This document shows, piece after piece, positions 1 through 5,077 of a stretch of 6,683 bases of DNA (positions are counted from its first letter, which is position 1; every line of letters begins with the position of its first letter). Source of the stretch: Clostridia bacterium. GTDB taxonomy: Bacteria; Bacillota; Clostridia; Christensenellales; HGM11417. The stretch lies in the NCBI GenBank assembly GCA_017407365.1, contig JAFQWR010000252.1, forward strand, positions 1-6,683. The letters run 5' to 3'. The position numbers and the translations under genes were made by a program. The notes beneath the pieces were generated by a model that saw only the letters and a list, made by a program, of their open reading frames with translations, was not told the origin of the DNA and did no database searches.

Positions 1-852
1 GCAATGGTTACCCCCTTCAACGAAGCGGGTGTAAACTACCCCGTGTTAAAGCAGATGATTGAATTTCAGATAGCAAACGGCACGGACGCTCTGCTCTTTG
101 CAGGCACAACCGGCGAGCCCTCTACCATGAGCGAGCAGGAAAAGCAAGAGCTTATTACCTTTGCTGTTAAAGAAGTGAATGGCAGGGTTCCCGTGATTGC
201 AGGCGTTGGCTGCAACGAAACCTCTGCTGTTATCGAAAGAAGCCGCTTTGCCAAGCAAGCAGGCGTAGATGCCCTGCTTGTGGTTACACCCTACTATAAT
301 AAGGCAACGCAGAAAGGTCTGATTGCACACTTTACTGCTATTGCAGATGCAACGGATCTGCCCATTATTGCATATAACGTTCCCGGAAGAACAGGTCTTA
401 ACCTTTTACCCTCTACCTTTGCAAAAATCGCTGAGCATCCGAATATTGCGGCAATCAAAGAGGCAAGCGGAAACATCAGCCAGATTTGTGATCTGATGGT
501 TGCTGCAAAGGGTAAGGCAGATGTATACAGCGGTGATGACGGCTTAAACTTCCCCATGCTTGCACTTGGCGCTAAGGGCACCATCTCCGTTGTTTCCAAC
601 GTGGCACCGAAGTACGTGCATGATATGACAGCGCAATACTTTGCAGGCAACATAGAATGCGCAAGAGAGATGCACGAGAGAATGCTCCCTATCTGCAAGG
701 CACTGTTCTGTGAGGTAAACCCCATTCCGGTAAAAACAGCTCTGCGCATGATTGGCTTTGATACAGGTTTACTGCGTCTTCCTCTTACGGAAATGGAGGA
801 AGGTAACTACGCATATCTGAAAAAGGAAATGGAGGCATTTGGCTTATGTTAA
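1..852 (+). CDS. dapA: 4-hydroxy-tetrahydrodipicolinate synthase, 5'-truncated by window edge
   Basis: Condenses pyruvate with aspartate semialdehyde, the first committed step of the diaminopimelate/lysine pathway, in the cytoplasm. It is a TIM-barrel class I aldolase. The frame is open from base 1. The ATG at 4 is not taken as the start, because it falls inside the family's N-terminal A-x-V-T-P-F motif and has no ribosome binding site in view, so about 9 residues are missing. Counting that Met as 1, I see GTTGEP (34-39, pyruvate-binding Thr35/Thr36), TPYYNK (95-100), YNVPGRTG (124-131, Tyr124, Arg129) and IKEASGN, with Schiff-base Lys152. Spacing among these residues equals that of E. coli DapA as I recall it (T44, T45, Y107, Y133, R138, K161), a constant offset of 9. 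The C-terminus is complete and the stop overlaps dapB by 7 bases, so the two are translationally coupled. The enzyme's product is also the precursor of spore dipicolinic acid in sporeformers. Nothing in it looks broken. Confidence 0.96.
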   Translation, partial: AMVTPFNEAGVNYPVLKQMIEFQIANGTDALLFAGTTGEPSTMSEQEKQELITFAVKEVNGRVPVIAGVGCNETSAVIERSRFAKQAGVDALLVVTPYYNKATQKGLIAHFTAIADATDLPIIAYNVPGRTGLNLLPSTFAKIAEHPNIAAIKEASGNISQICDLMVAAKGKADVYSGDDGLNFPMLALGAKGTISVVSNVAPKYVHDMTAQYFAGNIECAREMHERMLPICKALFCEVNPIPVKTALRMIGFDTGLLRLPLTEMEEGNYAYLKKEMEAFGLC

Positions 853-1598
853 GAGTTGTTATCACAGGTGCAGCCGGCAGAATGGGTAACCAGCTTGCCG
901 AATGCATCGCAAAGCGTAAGGATATAAAAATCGTAGCAGGTGTAGATCAGTTTGCTTCTGTTGAAACAAAATTTCCCGTTTATCCCGATTTCAGTCTGAT
1001 TGAGCAGGAATACGATGCCATCATTGATTTTTCGCGCCCTTCACTGTTAGACAATATGCTGGAATATGCTCTGCTGAATAAGGCCGCTGTGGTTATTGCT
1101 ACCACGGGCTATACAGATGAGCAGCTGGCAAAAATCCGTGAGGTTTCTAAAATTATTCCCATATTTTTAAGTTATAATATGTCGCTCGGCATCAGCGTTC
1201 TTTGTAAGCTTTGCCGCGAGGCCTCTGCCATTCTTGGCGAAGAGTTCGATATTGAAATTATCGAAAAGCATCACAACAAAAAAATTGATGCACCCAGCGG
1301 AACGGCGATCATGCTTGCAAACGCTGTAGACCGCGGAAATATGCCCAGGGTTTACGGACGTGAGGGCGGCGATTGCAAGCGCACGGCAGGAGATATCGGC
1401 ATTCATGCTATCCGCGGCGGTACGGTTGTAGGCGAGCATGAGGTAGGCTTTTACGGTCCGCAGGAAACCGTCACGCTTTCGCACAGCGCACAGTCCCGAA
1501 CGGTTTTTGCCGAGGGTGCAATACGGGCTGCGCTTTTTATCTCTGAAAAGAAAAACGGCTTCTACAATATGAACGACCTTGTAGAACAGCTTCTGTAA
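846..1598 (+). CDS. dapB: 4-hydroxy-tetrahydrodipicolinate reductase
   Basis: NAD(P)H-dependent reductase acting on the DapA product in the diaminopimelate/lysine pathway. The 250-residue length is normal for firmicute DapB. The Rossmann nucleotide-binding motif GAAGRMG lies at residues 8-14. The catalytic and substrate-binding motif EKHHNKKIDAPSGTA lies at 140-154: His142/His143 and Lys146 match E. coli His159/His160 and Lys163 (recalled numbering), and PSGT follows at 150-153. A conserved C-terminal stretch (IHAIRGGTVVGEHEV, then GPQETVTLSHSA) completes the tetramerisation/substrate domain. The start ATG at 846 lies inside the last codons of dapA. A GGAGG at 831-835, within dapA, sits 10 bases upstream and serves as the Shine-Dalgarno sequence. 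The gene is the last of its operon, followed after 21 bases by an intrinsic terminator. Nothing in it looks anomalous. Confidence 0.96.
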   Translation: MLRVVITGAAGRMGNQLAECIAKRKDIKIVAGVDQFASVETKFPVYPDFSLIEQEYDAIIDFSRPSLLDNMLEYALLNKAAVVIATTGYTDEQLAKIREVSKIIPIFLSYNMSLGISVLCKLCREASAILGEEFDIEIIEKHHNKKIDAPSGTAIMLANAVDRGNMPRVYGREGGDCKRTAGDIGIHAIRGGTVVGEHEVGFYGPQETVTLSHSAQSRTVFAEGAIRAALFISEKKNGFYNMNDLVEQLL

Positions 1599-1619
1599 TA
1601 TCAATAAAAATAATAAATC

Positions 1620-1654
1620 AGTCCTCCCGAGTTCATACCCGAGAGGACTTTTTT
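1620..1654 (+). terminator. Intrinsic terminator of dapAB, probably bidirectional with dacF
   Basis: A 30-base inverted repeat (1620-1649) has arms of 13 bases around the loop TCAT, followed on the plus strand by six T (1649-1654). On the plus strand the outer 7 bases (AGTCCTC/GAGGACT) pair perfectly and two inner positions are C-A and A-C mismatches. On the minus strand those same positions become U-G and G-U wobbles, so a dacF transcript would form a continuous 13-bp stem with loop AUGA, followed by the less regular U-rich run GATTTATTATTTTTA. It sits between the dapB stop (1598) and the dacF stop (1675), where one structure can serve both convergent units. Confidence 0.85.
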
Positions 1655-1674
1655 ATAATCTATTCGTCAATGTT

Positions 1675-2826
1675 TTATAAATTCCAATTCTCAATTACCA
1701 ATGCAAAAATATCGCCAAAATCCATTGGGTCAATGCATTCATCTGCAAGTATTTCAATCTCCTCTACTACAACTCCTTCCTTATATATAAGAGCCCTTCC
1801 TATTCTGTCACCCTTATTTACAGGCGCTTTCACTTTTTCAGGAAGCTCATATTCCACCTTGCAGTCCGTTTTTTCACCCTTTTTAGCAAATACGCTGTAA
1901 GATTTTGCAAACACCAAGGGAAGCTCCTTTTGTTTGCCAAACTGAGTTTTTAATACTACCTCCAAACGCTTACTGCTATCAACAAGGCAGGTTGAACCGT
2001 AAGATGCAAAGCCCTCTTCAAACAGTGAAGCAGCTGTTTTGAAGCGTGTTTTACCGTCTGATGCGCCAATGACAACGGAAATCAGACGCATTTCGTTTCT
2101 TTTTGCGGTAGCCGCGACACAGTGACCTGCCTCGCTCGTATAACCCGTTTTACCGCCGTCACAGCCGCTGAACGATCTGATCAGCTTGTTTGTGTTGGAT
2201 ATTTCGGTAACTCTTCCCTTCGGATGGCTGACGGTATCCATCCAAATCCTGCTATATTCGTAATACACAGGATGAGATAAAAGCTGCCTTAAACAAAGTG
2301 CTACATCGTATGCGGTAGAATACTGACCCGGCTTTGGCAGACCCGTACAGTTTGTGTATACTGTGTTCTCCATACCGAGCTCCTTTGCCCGAGCGTTCAT
2401 TTTGCTGACAAACGCCTCTTCGCTACCGCAAACAAGCTCAGCGATTGCTACGCAGGCATCATTTGCCGATGCTACAACGGCACTTTTGATCAGCTCTGAA
2501 AGCGGATAAGACGCATTTGCCTCTAAAAACACCTGAGAGCCACCCATTCCCTGCGCATTTTCGCTTATATGAACTGTATCACTTAACGATACAGCACCGC
2601 TATCTATATGCTCTAAGGCAAGTAATACCGTCATGATCTTGCACATGGATGCAATGGGAAGCCTTTCCCCTGAACGGTATTCATTCAAAACCGTAGCGGT
2701 TTCATATTCCATCAGAATTGCGGATTTACAGGGATAACCTTCCTCTGCATAAGCATGCTGATGACACAACGGCAATAACGCAATCAGGCAACAAACAAAA
2801 AATATTGCTTTTATACTTCTTTTCAT
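1675..2826 (-). CDS. dacF: D-alanyl-D-alanine carboxypeptidase, DacF type (peptidase S11)
   Basis: Low-molecular-mass penicillin-binding protein that removes the terminal D-Ala from peptidoglycan pentapeptides outside the cytoplasmic membrane. The 383 residues are close to Bacillus DacF/DacA. Residues 1-27 form a signal peptide (KRSIK, hydrophobic core, AYA then EE). Active-site motifs are all intact: SMCK 60-63 (nucleophile Ser60, Lys63), SAN 120-122 and KTG 226-228. Residues about 280-365 look like the beta-rich PBP5 C-terminal domain. The C-terminus (PMDFGDIFALVIENW) may be a membrane-associating helix. ATG 2826 is supported by GGAGG at 2835-2839, 8 bases upstream. It lies 48 bases after the spoIIM-like gene, probably as the last gene of that unit, and ends at the convergent terminator. 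In Bacillus dacF is a forespore gene; I see no clear forespore promoter here, so a vegetative DacA role cannot be excluded. Confidence 0.92.
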   Translation of the reverse strand: MKRSIKAIFFVCCLIALLPLCHQHAYAEEGYPCKSAILMEYETATVLNEYRSGERLPIASMCKIMTVLLALEHIDSGAVSLSDTVHISENAQGMGGSQVFLEANASYPLSELIKSAVVASANDACVAIAELVCGSEEAFVSKMNARAKELGMENTVYTNCTGLPKPGQYSTAYDVALCLRQLLSHPVYYEYSRIWMDTVSHPKGRVTEISNTNKLIRSFSGCDGGKTGYTSEAGHCVAATAKRNEMRLISVVIGASDGKTRFKTAASLFEEGFASYGSTCLVDSSKRLEVVLKTQFGKQKELPLVFAKSYSVFAKKGEKTDCKVEYELPEKVKAPVNKGDRIGRALIYKEGVVVEEIEILADECIDPMDFGDIFALVIENWNL

Positions 2827-2853
2827 TCCTTCTTCCTCCGCATATAGTATCTG

Positions 2854-2876
2854 TAAAGGAGACGCCTTTATGCGTC
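2854..2876 (-). repeat. Two overlapping, mutually exclusive small inverted repeats between spoIIM and dacF
   Basis: TAAAGG (2854-2859) and CCTTTA (2865-2870) form a 6-bp stem with a 5-base loop. GACGC (2861-2865) and GCGTC (2872-2876) form a 5-bp stem with a 6-base loop. They share bases 2861-2865, so only one can form at a time. The second includes part of the stop codon of the upstream gene. Neither is followed by a U run on the minus strand, so this is not a terminator. It could be an intercistronic processing or stability element, or chance. Confidence 0.3.
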
Positions 2877-3498
2877 AGACGGAAAGATTAAAGGGACGAA
2901 CCAAAAACAGTACCACTACAATTTCAAAAATCACAGTGCCAAAGGATAATATAAACGTGATTATTGCAGCTGTGATTATATGCTTGATTCCACAAAAGGA
3001 TCTCTGCCGCAAAAAGCTCATTGCGCAAGGTATTGCCTGAACAAGATAAAGAGAAAAGCAAACTGCAAGCATAAGCTGCACGGGGAAAATGAGCACAGCA
3101 ACATTTACAATACCGACAAAACCATATTCTGCTACAATAGAAATACTTACCGCACCGACAATAAAGCCTCGATATACCAGAAACAGCACCTGAAGCGGCG
3201 ACAGAAAGATGCTGAACGAAAGAGCAAACAGCAATAAAAAGAATTGAAAATTGCCAAAAACTCGCTTCAGTATCAGAGTAGATATTGATGTATCCGGATG
3301 GAATATCAGGGATACATAGCCGGATGAATATTCGTAAATGAACAGCTTTTCCCTGGCAAAGGAAGAAAAGCAAAGCCCCAGAATGAGACCTGCCACAAAG
3401 GAAGCAATCAGAAGCAAAAGCCCGATTCGCTTTGTGCGAAAAGGTCTTATTACATAGGACTGAAACAGTAGCTGCAGTTGAAAGGATAGATGCGACAT
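2875..3498 (-). CDS. spoIIM: SpoIIM-like stage II sporulation membrane protein
   Basis: A 207-residue integral membrane protein. Predicted membrane spans lie at about 25-44, 82-104, 108-125, 128-155 and 173-199. Five spans and this length fit SpoIIM (DUF95 family, 214 residues in Bacillus). The central segment, a hydrophobic span followed by VYRGFIVGAVSIS, then EYGFVGIVNVAVLIFPVQL, resembles the SpoIIM core where a KG/RG-x-x-VG turn precedes the third and fourth spans. In Bacillus SpoIIM scaffolds SpoIID and SpoIIP in the mother-cell membrane for septal thinning and engulfment. Identification rests on topology, local motif similarity and sporulation-gene context, with no catalytic residues to check. 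The ATG at 3498 has only a weak GGA upstream and lies in an AT-rich inverted repeat. It begins 30 bases after the Spo0A-domain gene, implying co-transcription. In Bacillus spoIIM and dacF lie in the same chromosomal neighbourhood, which fits. A generic DUF95 membrane protein is the alternative. Confidence 0.7.
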   Translation of the reverse strand: MSHLSFQLQLLFQSYVIRPFRTKRIGLLLLIASFVAGLILGLCFSSFAREKLFIYEYSSGYVSLIFHPDTSISTLILKRVFGNFQFFLLLFALSFSIFLSPLQVLFLVYRGFIVGAVSISIVAEYGFVGIVNVAVLIFPVQLMLAVCFSLYLVQAIPCAMSFLRQRSFCGIKHIITAAIITFILSFGTVIFEIVVVLFLVRPFNLSV

Positions 3499-3513
3499 AT
3501 ATCCATATATATG
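3496..3513 (-). repeat. AT-rich inverted repeat covering the spoIIM-like start codon
   Basis: CATATAT (3496-3502) and ATATATG (3507-3513) are perfect 7-base arms separated by four bases. On the minus-strand transcript the start codon (3498-3496) is the last three bases of the 3' arm, and the only Shine-Dalgarno-like bases (GGA) are next to it. With a single G-C pair the stem is weak. It could dampen initiation or just reflect AT dinucleotide repeats. Confidence 0.35.
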
Positions 3514-3528
3514 ATGTAACTTTGATAT

Positions 3529-3852
3529 TTATGAGAAATTTTTATAGGTATCACCGTAATACGAAATAAAGCGACTAACCGAAACCGAGCCGCTATCCTC
3601 ATTCTGCATAAACTGCATTTCATCACAAAAACGGCGCATAATCGCTCCGTCTATCGCATTTTTCATACATTTCATAACCGTCTGCTTGCTTATTCCATGC
3701 TTGTTTGCAATATGTTGATAGATTTCACCAAAGGAAATATTCGTTTGATTCACATAATAAATCAGTCCTTCGGTGACATATAAAAATCCCTTATGCTTGG
3801 GATTAAACCCCAGCGAAAGCAACAGTTGAAAAATCACATCTTCCATACACAA
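3529..3852 (-). CDS. Stand-alone Spo0A C-terminal (DNA-binding) domain protein, no receiver domain
   Basis: A 107-residue protein (105 if ATG 3846 is used) that aligns end to end with the Spo0A effector domain and nothing else. LLLSLGFNPKHKGFLYVTEGL (10-30) matches the Spo0A opening, an LG-x-x-x-x-x-KG-Y/F-LY-x-x-E signature. EIYQHIANKHG (43-53) then ISKQTVMKCMKNAIDGA (54-70) is the helix-turn-helix and following helix. VSVSRFISYY (90-99) matches the final helix, where Bacillus has NSEFIAMV. The phosphoacceptor receiver (about 120 residues) and linker are absent, and only 192 bases separate the gene from spoIVB, so it is not a decayed full-length gene. In Bacillus the isolated domain is active without phosphorylation. 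Residues aligned to Bacillus E213, R214, R217 and H218 are Met60, Lys61, Lys64 and Asn65, so DNA specificity may differ. It heads a likely unit with the SpoIIM-like gene and dacF. TTG 3852 is preferred because of ribosome-binding-site spacing. Role as regulator is inference. Confidence 0.85.
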   Translation of the reverse strand: MCMEDVIFQLLLSLGFNPKHKGFLYVTEGLIYYVNQTNISFGEIYQHIANKHGISKQTVMKCMKNAIDGAIMRRFCDEMQFMQNEDSGSVSVSRFISYYGDTYKNFS

Positions 3853-3857
3853 ATTGT

Positions 3858-3864
3858 ATCACCC
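3858..3864 (-). promoter_or_regulatory. Ribosome binding site of the Spo0A-domain gene
   Basis: On the minus strand GGGTGAT matches the 3' half of the full anti-Shine-Dalgarno complement (AGGAGGTGATC), not the usual GGAGG core. If aligned to that core, the start at TTG 3852 has a spacing equivalent to 9 bases and ATG 3846 one of 15, so TTG is the better choice although ATG is the stronger codon. Confidence 0.5.
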
Positions 3865-3866
3865 TG

Positions 3867-3884
3867 CACGTTGCTTAGCAAGTG
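3867..3884 (-). repeat. Inverted repeat in the leader of the Spo0A-domain gene
   Basis: TTGCT-T-AGCAA (3871-3881) is a perfect 11-base palindrome with a central base, flanked by CAC and GTG arms with one bulged G (3870), giving an 8-base imperfect dyad in all. It overlaps the predicted transcription start and lies a few bases before the ribosome binding site. It suits an operator for a dimeric regulator or a small RNA hairpin with a UAA loop. A separate 8-base palindrome, ATGCGCAT, is at 3889-3896. Confidence 0.4.
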
Positions 3885-3885
3885 A

Positions 3886-3913
3886 ATCATGCGCATACCT
3901 TAGCTTTCGACAA
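3886..3913 (-). promoter_or_regulatory. Weak sigma-A-like promoter for the Spo0A-domain unit
   Basis: On the minus strand TTGTCG (3913-3908) and CATGAT (3891-3886) are separated by 16 bases; each hexamer matches 4 of 6 consensus positions. The start would fall near 3880, about 28 bases before TTG 3852 and downstream of the spoIVB terminator. The -35 hexamer overlaps an exact 0A box, the arrangement of Spo0A-activated sigma-A promoters, which typically have poor core elements. The hexamers alone would not be convincing. Confidence 0.35.
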
Positions 3914-3922
3914 TTTTCGCAG
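3906..3922 (-). promoter_or_regulatory. Exact 0A box in a 10-base-phased tandem pair (Spo0A binding site)
   Basis: On the minus strand TGTCGAA (3912-3906) is an exact match to the seven-base Spo0A box. Ten bases upstream, CTGCGAA (3922-3916) keeps the CGAA core (4 of 7 matches) in the same orientation. Bacillus Spo0A binds tandem boxes at 10-base spacing as a head-to-tail dimer. The pair lies between the spoIVB terminator and the Spo0A-domain gene and overlaps the predicted -35. I found no other exact TGTCGAA in the window. Confidence 0.55.
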
Positions 3923-3930
3923 TGCAGAAG

Positions 3931-3961
3931 AAAAAAGCCTCGCCCGATATAAGCGAAGCTT
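3931..3961 (-). terminator. Strong intrinsic terminator downstream of spoIVB
   Basis: On the minus strand AAGCTTCGC (3961-3953) pairs with GCGAGGCTT (3943-3935) over 9 bp with one U-G wobble, around a 9-base loop, followed by a run of six T ending at 3931 and then CTTCT. It lies 83 bases after the spoIVB stop and before the 0A box and the Spo0A-domain gene. It therefore separates recN-spoIVB from the next unit. Confidence 0.85.
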
Positions 3962-4044
3962 TCAGTTACGGTATAAAATGCATCAGAGTATATATGAAAT
4001 TTCTCCTCTGCTTTCATCTGAAAATTTTGAATTACGGATTTATA

Positions 4045-5076
4045 TTACGCCGCGGCACGGAGCATATTTTCGATAAATATTCCGTAACCGCGCGTGGGGT
4101 CGTTGATAAACACGTGGGTTACAGCGCCAATCAGCTTTCCGTTTTGCATTATGGGAGAGCCGCTCATCCCCTGCACGATACCGCCCGTTGCTTCCAGAAG
4201 CGACTGATCGGTTATTTTTATTACCATACCCTTATCTGCACCCTTTGCATGGAAGCAAAGCTTGACAATTTCTATACTGTATTCCCGTGGGGTGTTATCG
4301 GAAACCGTGCTGATTATCGTAGCCTTACCCGTTCTGATTTCCTTTTTTTTCGCAATGGATACAGGCTCGGGATATAAACTGCAATCGGACTTTTGATTCA
4401 AAACTCCAAAAATCCCCTCTGCGGTATTTTTTGAAACGCTACCGATTGGAGAATCTGTGTTTGTAAATGCCCCCTTCAGTTCACCTGCTCTTCCTCTTTC
4501 TCCCCGAATCACACCCGTAATATTTGCTCCGTACACTTTGCCCGAAAGAGGCTCTACTTTGCACCCGGTATCTCCATCGGTTACCGCATGGCCAAGCGCC
4601 CCGAATTGCTTGCTTTCCGGCATCACATAGGTAAGCGTGCCCACACCTACCGTATCCTCCTTGACCCAAAGCCCAAGCTTATAGCCGCCTGTTGTTTTAT
4701 CTATTGCAGGGGAAACAGTCGTCTGATGCGTGCGTTTGCCGCGTATTACTGTTACACTTACCTCTCCGCCAATATATTTTTTTCCATTCAGAAAAGCGGA
4801 TATATCTGCGACGGAATTGATTTCATCGCCGTTCAAATGCGTAATCACATCTCCGTTCTGAATATCTGACTTCTCTACGGTAGAAACAAAGCCCTCAGCA
4901 GTATGAACGTCACATTTTCCAAGAACGATAACACCCTTCGATTTGATGTCTACACCTATGGGCTGACCTCCAACATAAACCTTTATTTCGTCTGCATATG
5001 CCATATTACCAAGCAACGAAACAAGCATAAGACTGAGCAGAAGCAGAGCGGAAAGCAATCGTTTGTATTTTTGCAT
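4045..5076 (-). CDS. spoIVB: SpoIVB-type S55 serine peptidase with PDZ domain
   Basis: Sporulation signalling protease. In Bacillus it is made in the forespore, acts in the intermembrane space and cleaves SpoIVFA, releasing SpoIVFB to process pro-sigma-K. The 343 residues from ATG 5076 comprise a signal/anchor segment (1-28, ending AYA-DE), a PDZ domain (about 44-118, with DIQNGDVITHLNG) and an S55 protease domain (about 125-343). The triad is intact: His163 in ALGHAVTD, Asp290 in KITDQS and Ser305 in GIVQGMSGSPI. Spacings of 142 (His-Ser) and 15 (Asp-Ser) equal those of Bacillus H236/D363/S378 as I recall them. The N-terminal part is some 70 residues shorter than in Bacillus. An upstream in-frame TTG (5145) is rejected: it overlaps recN, lacks a good ribosome binding site and would precede the signal peptide. 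AGGAG (5088-5084) lies 7 bases before ATG, inside a terminator-like hairpin. It follows recN by 52 bases. Confidence 0.95.
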   Translation of the reverse strand: MQKYKRLLSALLLLSLMLVSLLGNMAYADEIKVYVGGQPIGVDIKSKGVIVLGKCDVHTAEGFVSTVEKSDIQNGDVITHLNGDEINSVADISAFLNGKKYIGGEVSVTVIRGKRTHQTTVSPAIDKTTGGYKLGLWVKEDTVGVGTLTYVMPESKQFGALGHAVTDGDTGCKVEPLSGKVYGANITGVIRGERGRAGELKGAFTNTDSPIGSVSKNTAEGIFGVLNQKSDCSLYPEPVSIAKKKEIRTGKATIISTVSDNTPREYSIEIVKLCFHAKGADKGMVIKITDQSLLEATGGIVQGMSGSPIMQNGKLIGAVTHVFINDPTRGYGIFIENMLRAAA

Positions 5077-5077
5077 G

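Noticed and set aside
294..749. 151-codon minus-strand frame inside dapA, and similar antisense frames in dapB and recN
   Set aside because: Each is fully covered by a strongly supported gene on the other strand and has no matching motifs.
1663..1669. TGACGAA on the minus strand, fitting the degenerate TGNCGAA 0A box
   Set aside because: It lies between convergent gene ends, where no promoter is expected; degenerate matches occur several times per window by chance.
2980..3237. 85-codon plus-strand frame rich in Lys and His
   Set aside because: It is the antisense shadow of the hydrophobic SpoIIM-like gene; the composition is what the reverse of a membrane protein gives.
3451..3506. 18-codon out-of-frame ORF starting at ATG 3506, overlapping the spoIIM-like start
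   Set aside because: It is very short, has no ribosome binding site of its own and no sign of function; it is likely a product of the AT repeat.
3922..4377. 151-codon open frame on the plus strand, and the overlapping 64-codon frame at 3882-4076
   Set aside because: They run antisense into spoIVB and across its terminator, lack ribosome binding sites and show no recognisable protein features.
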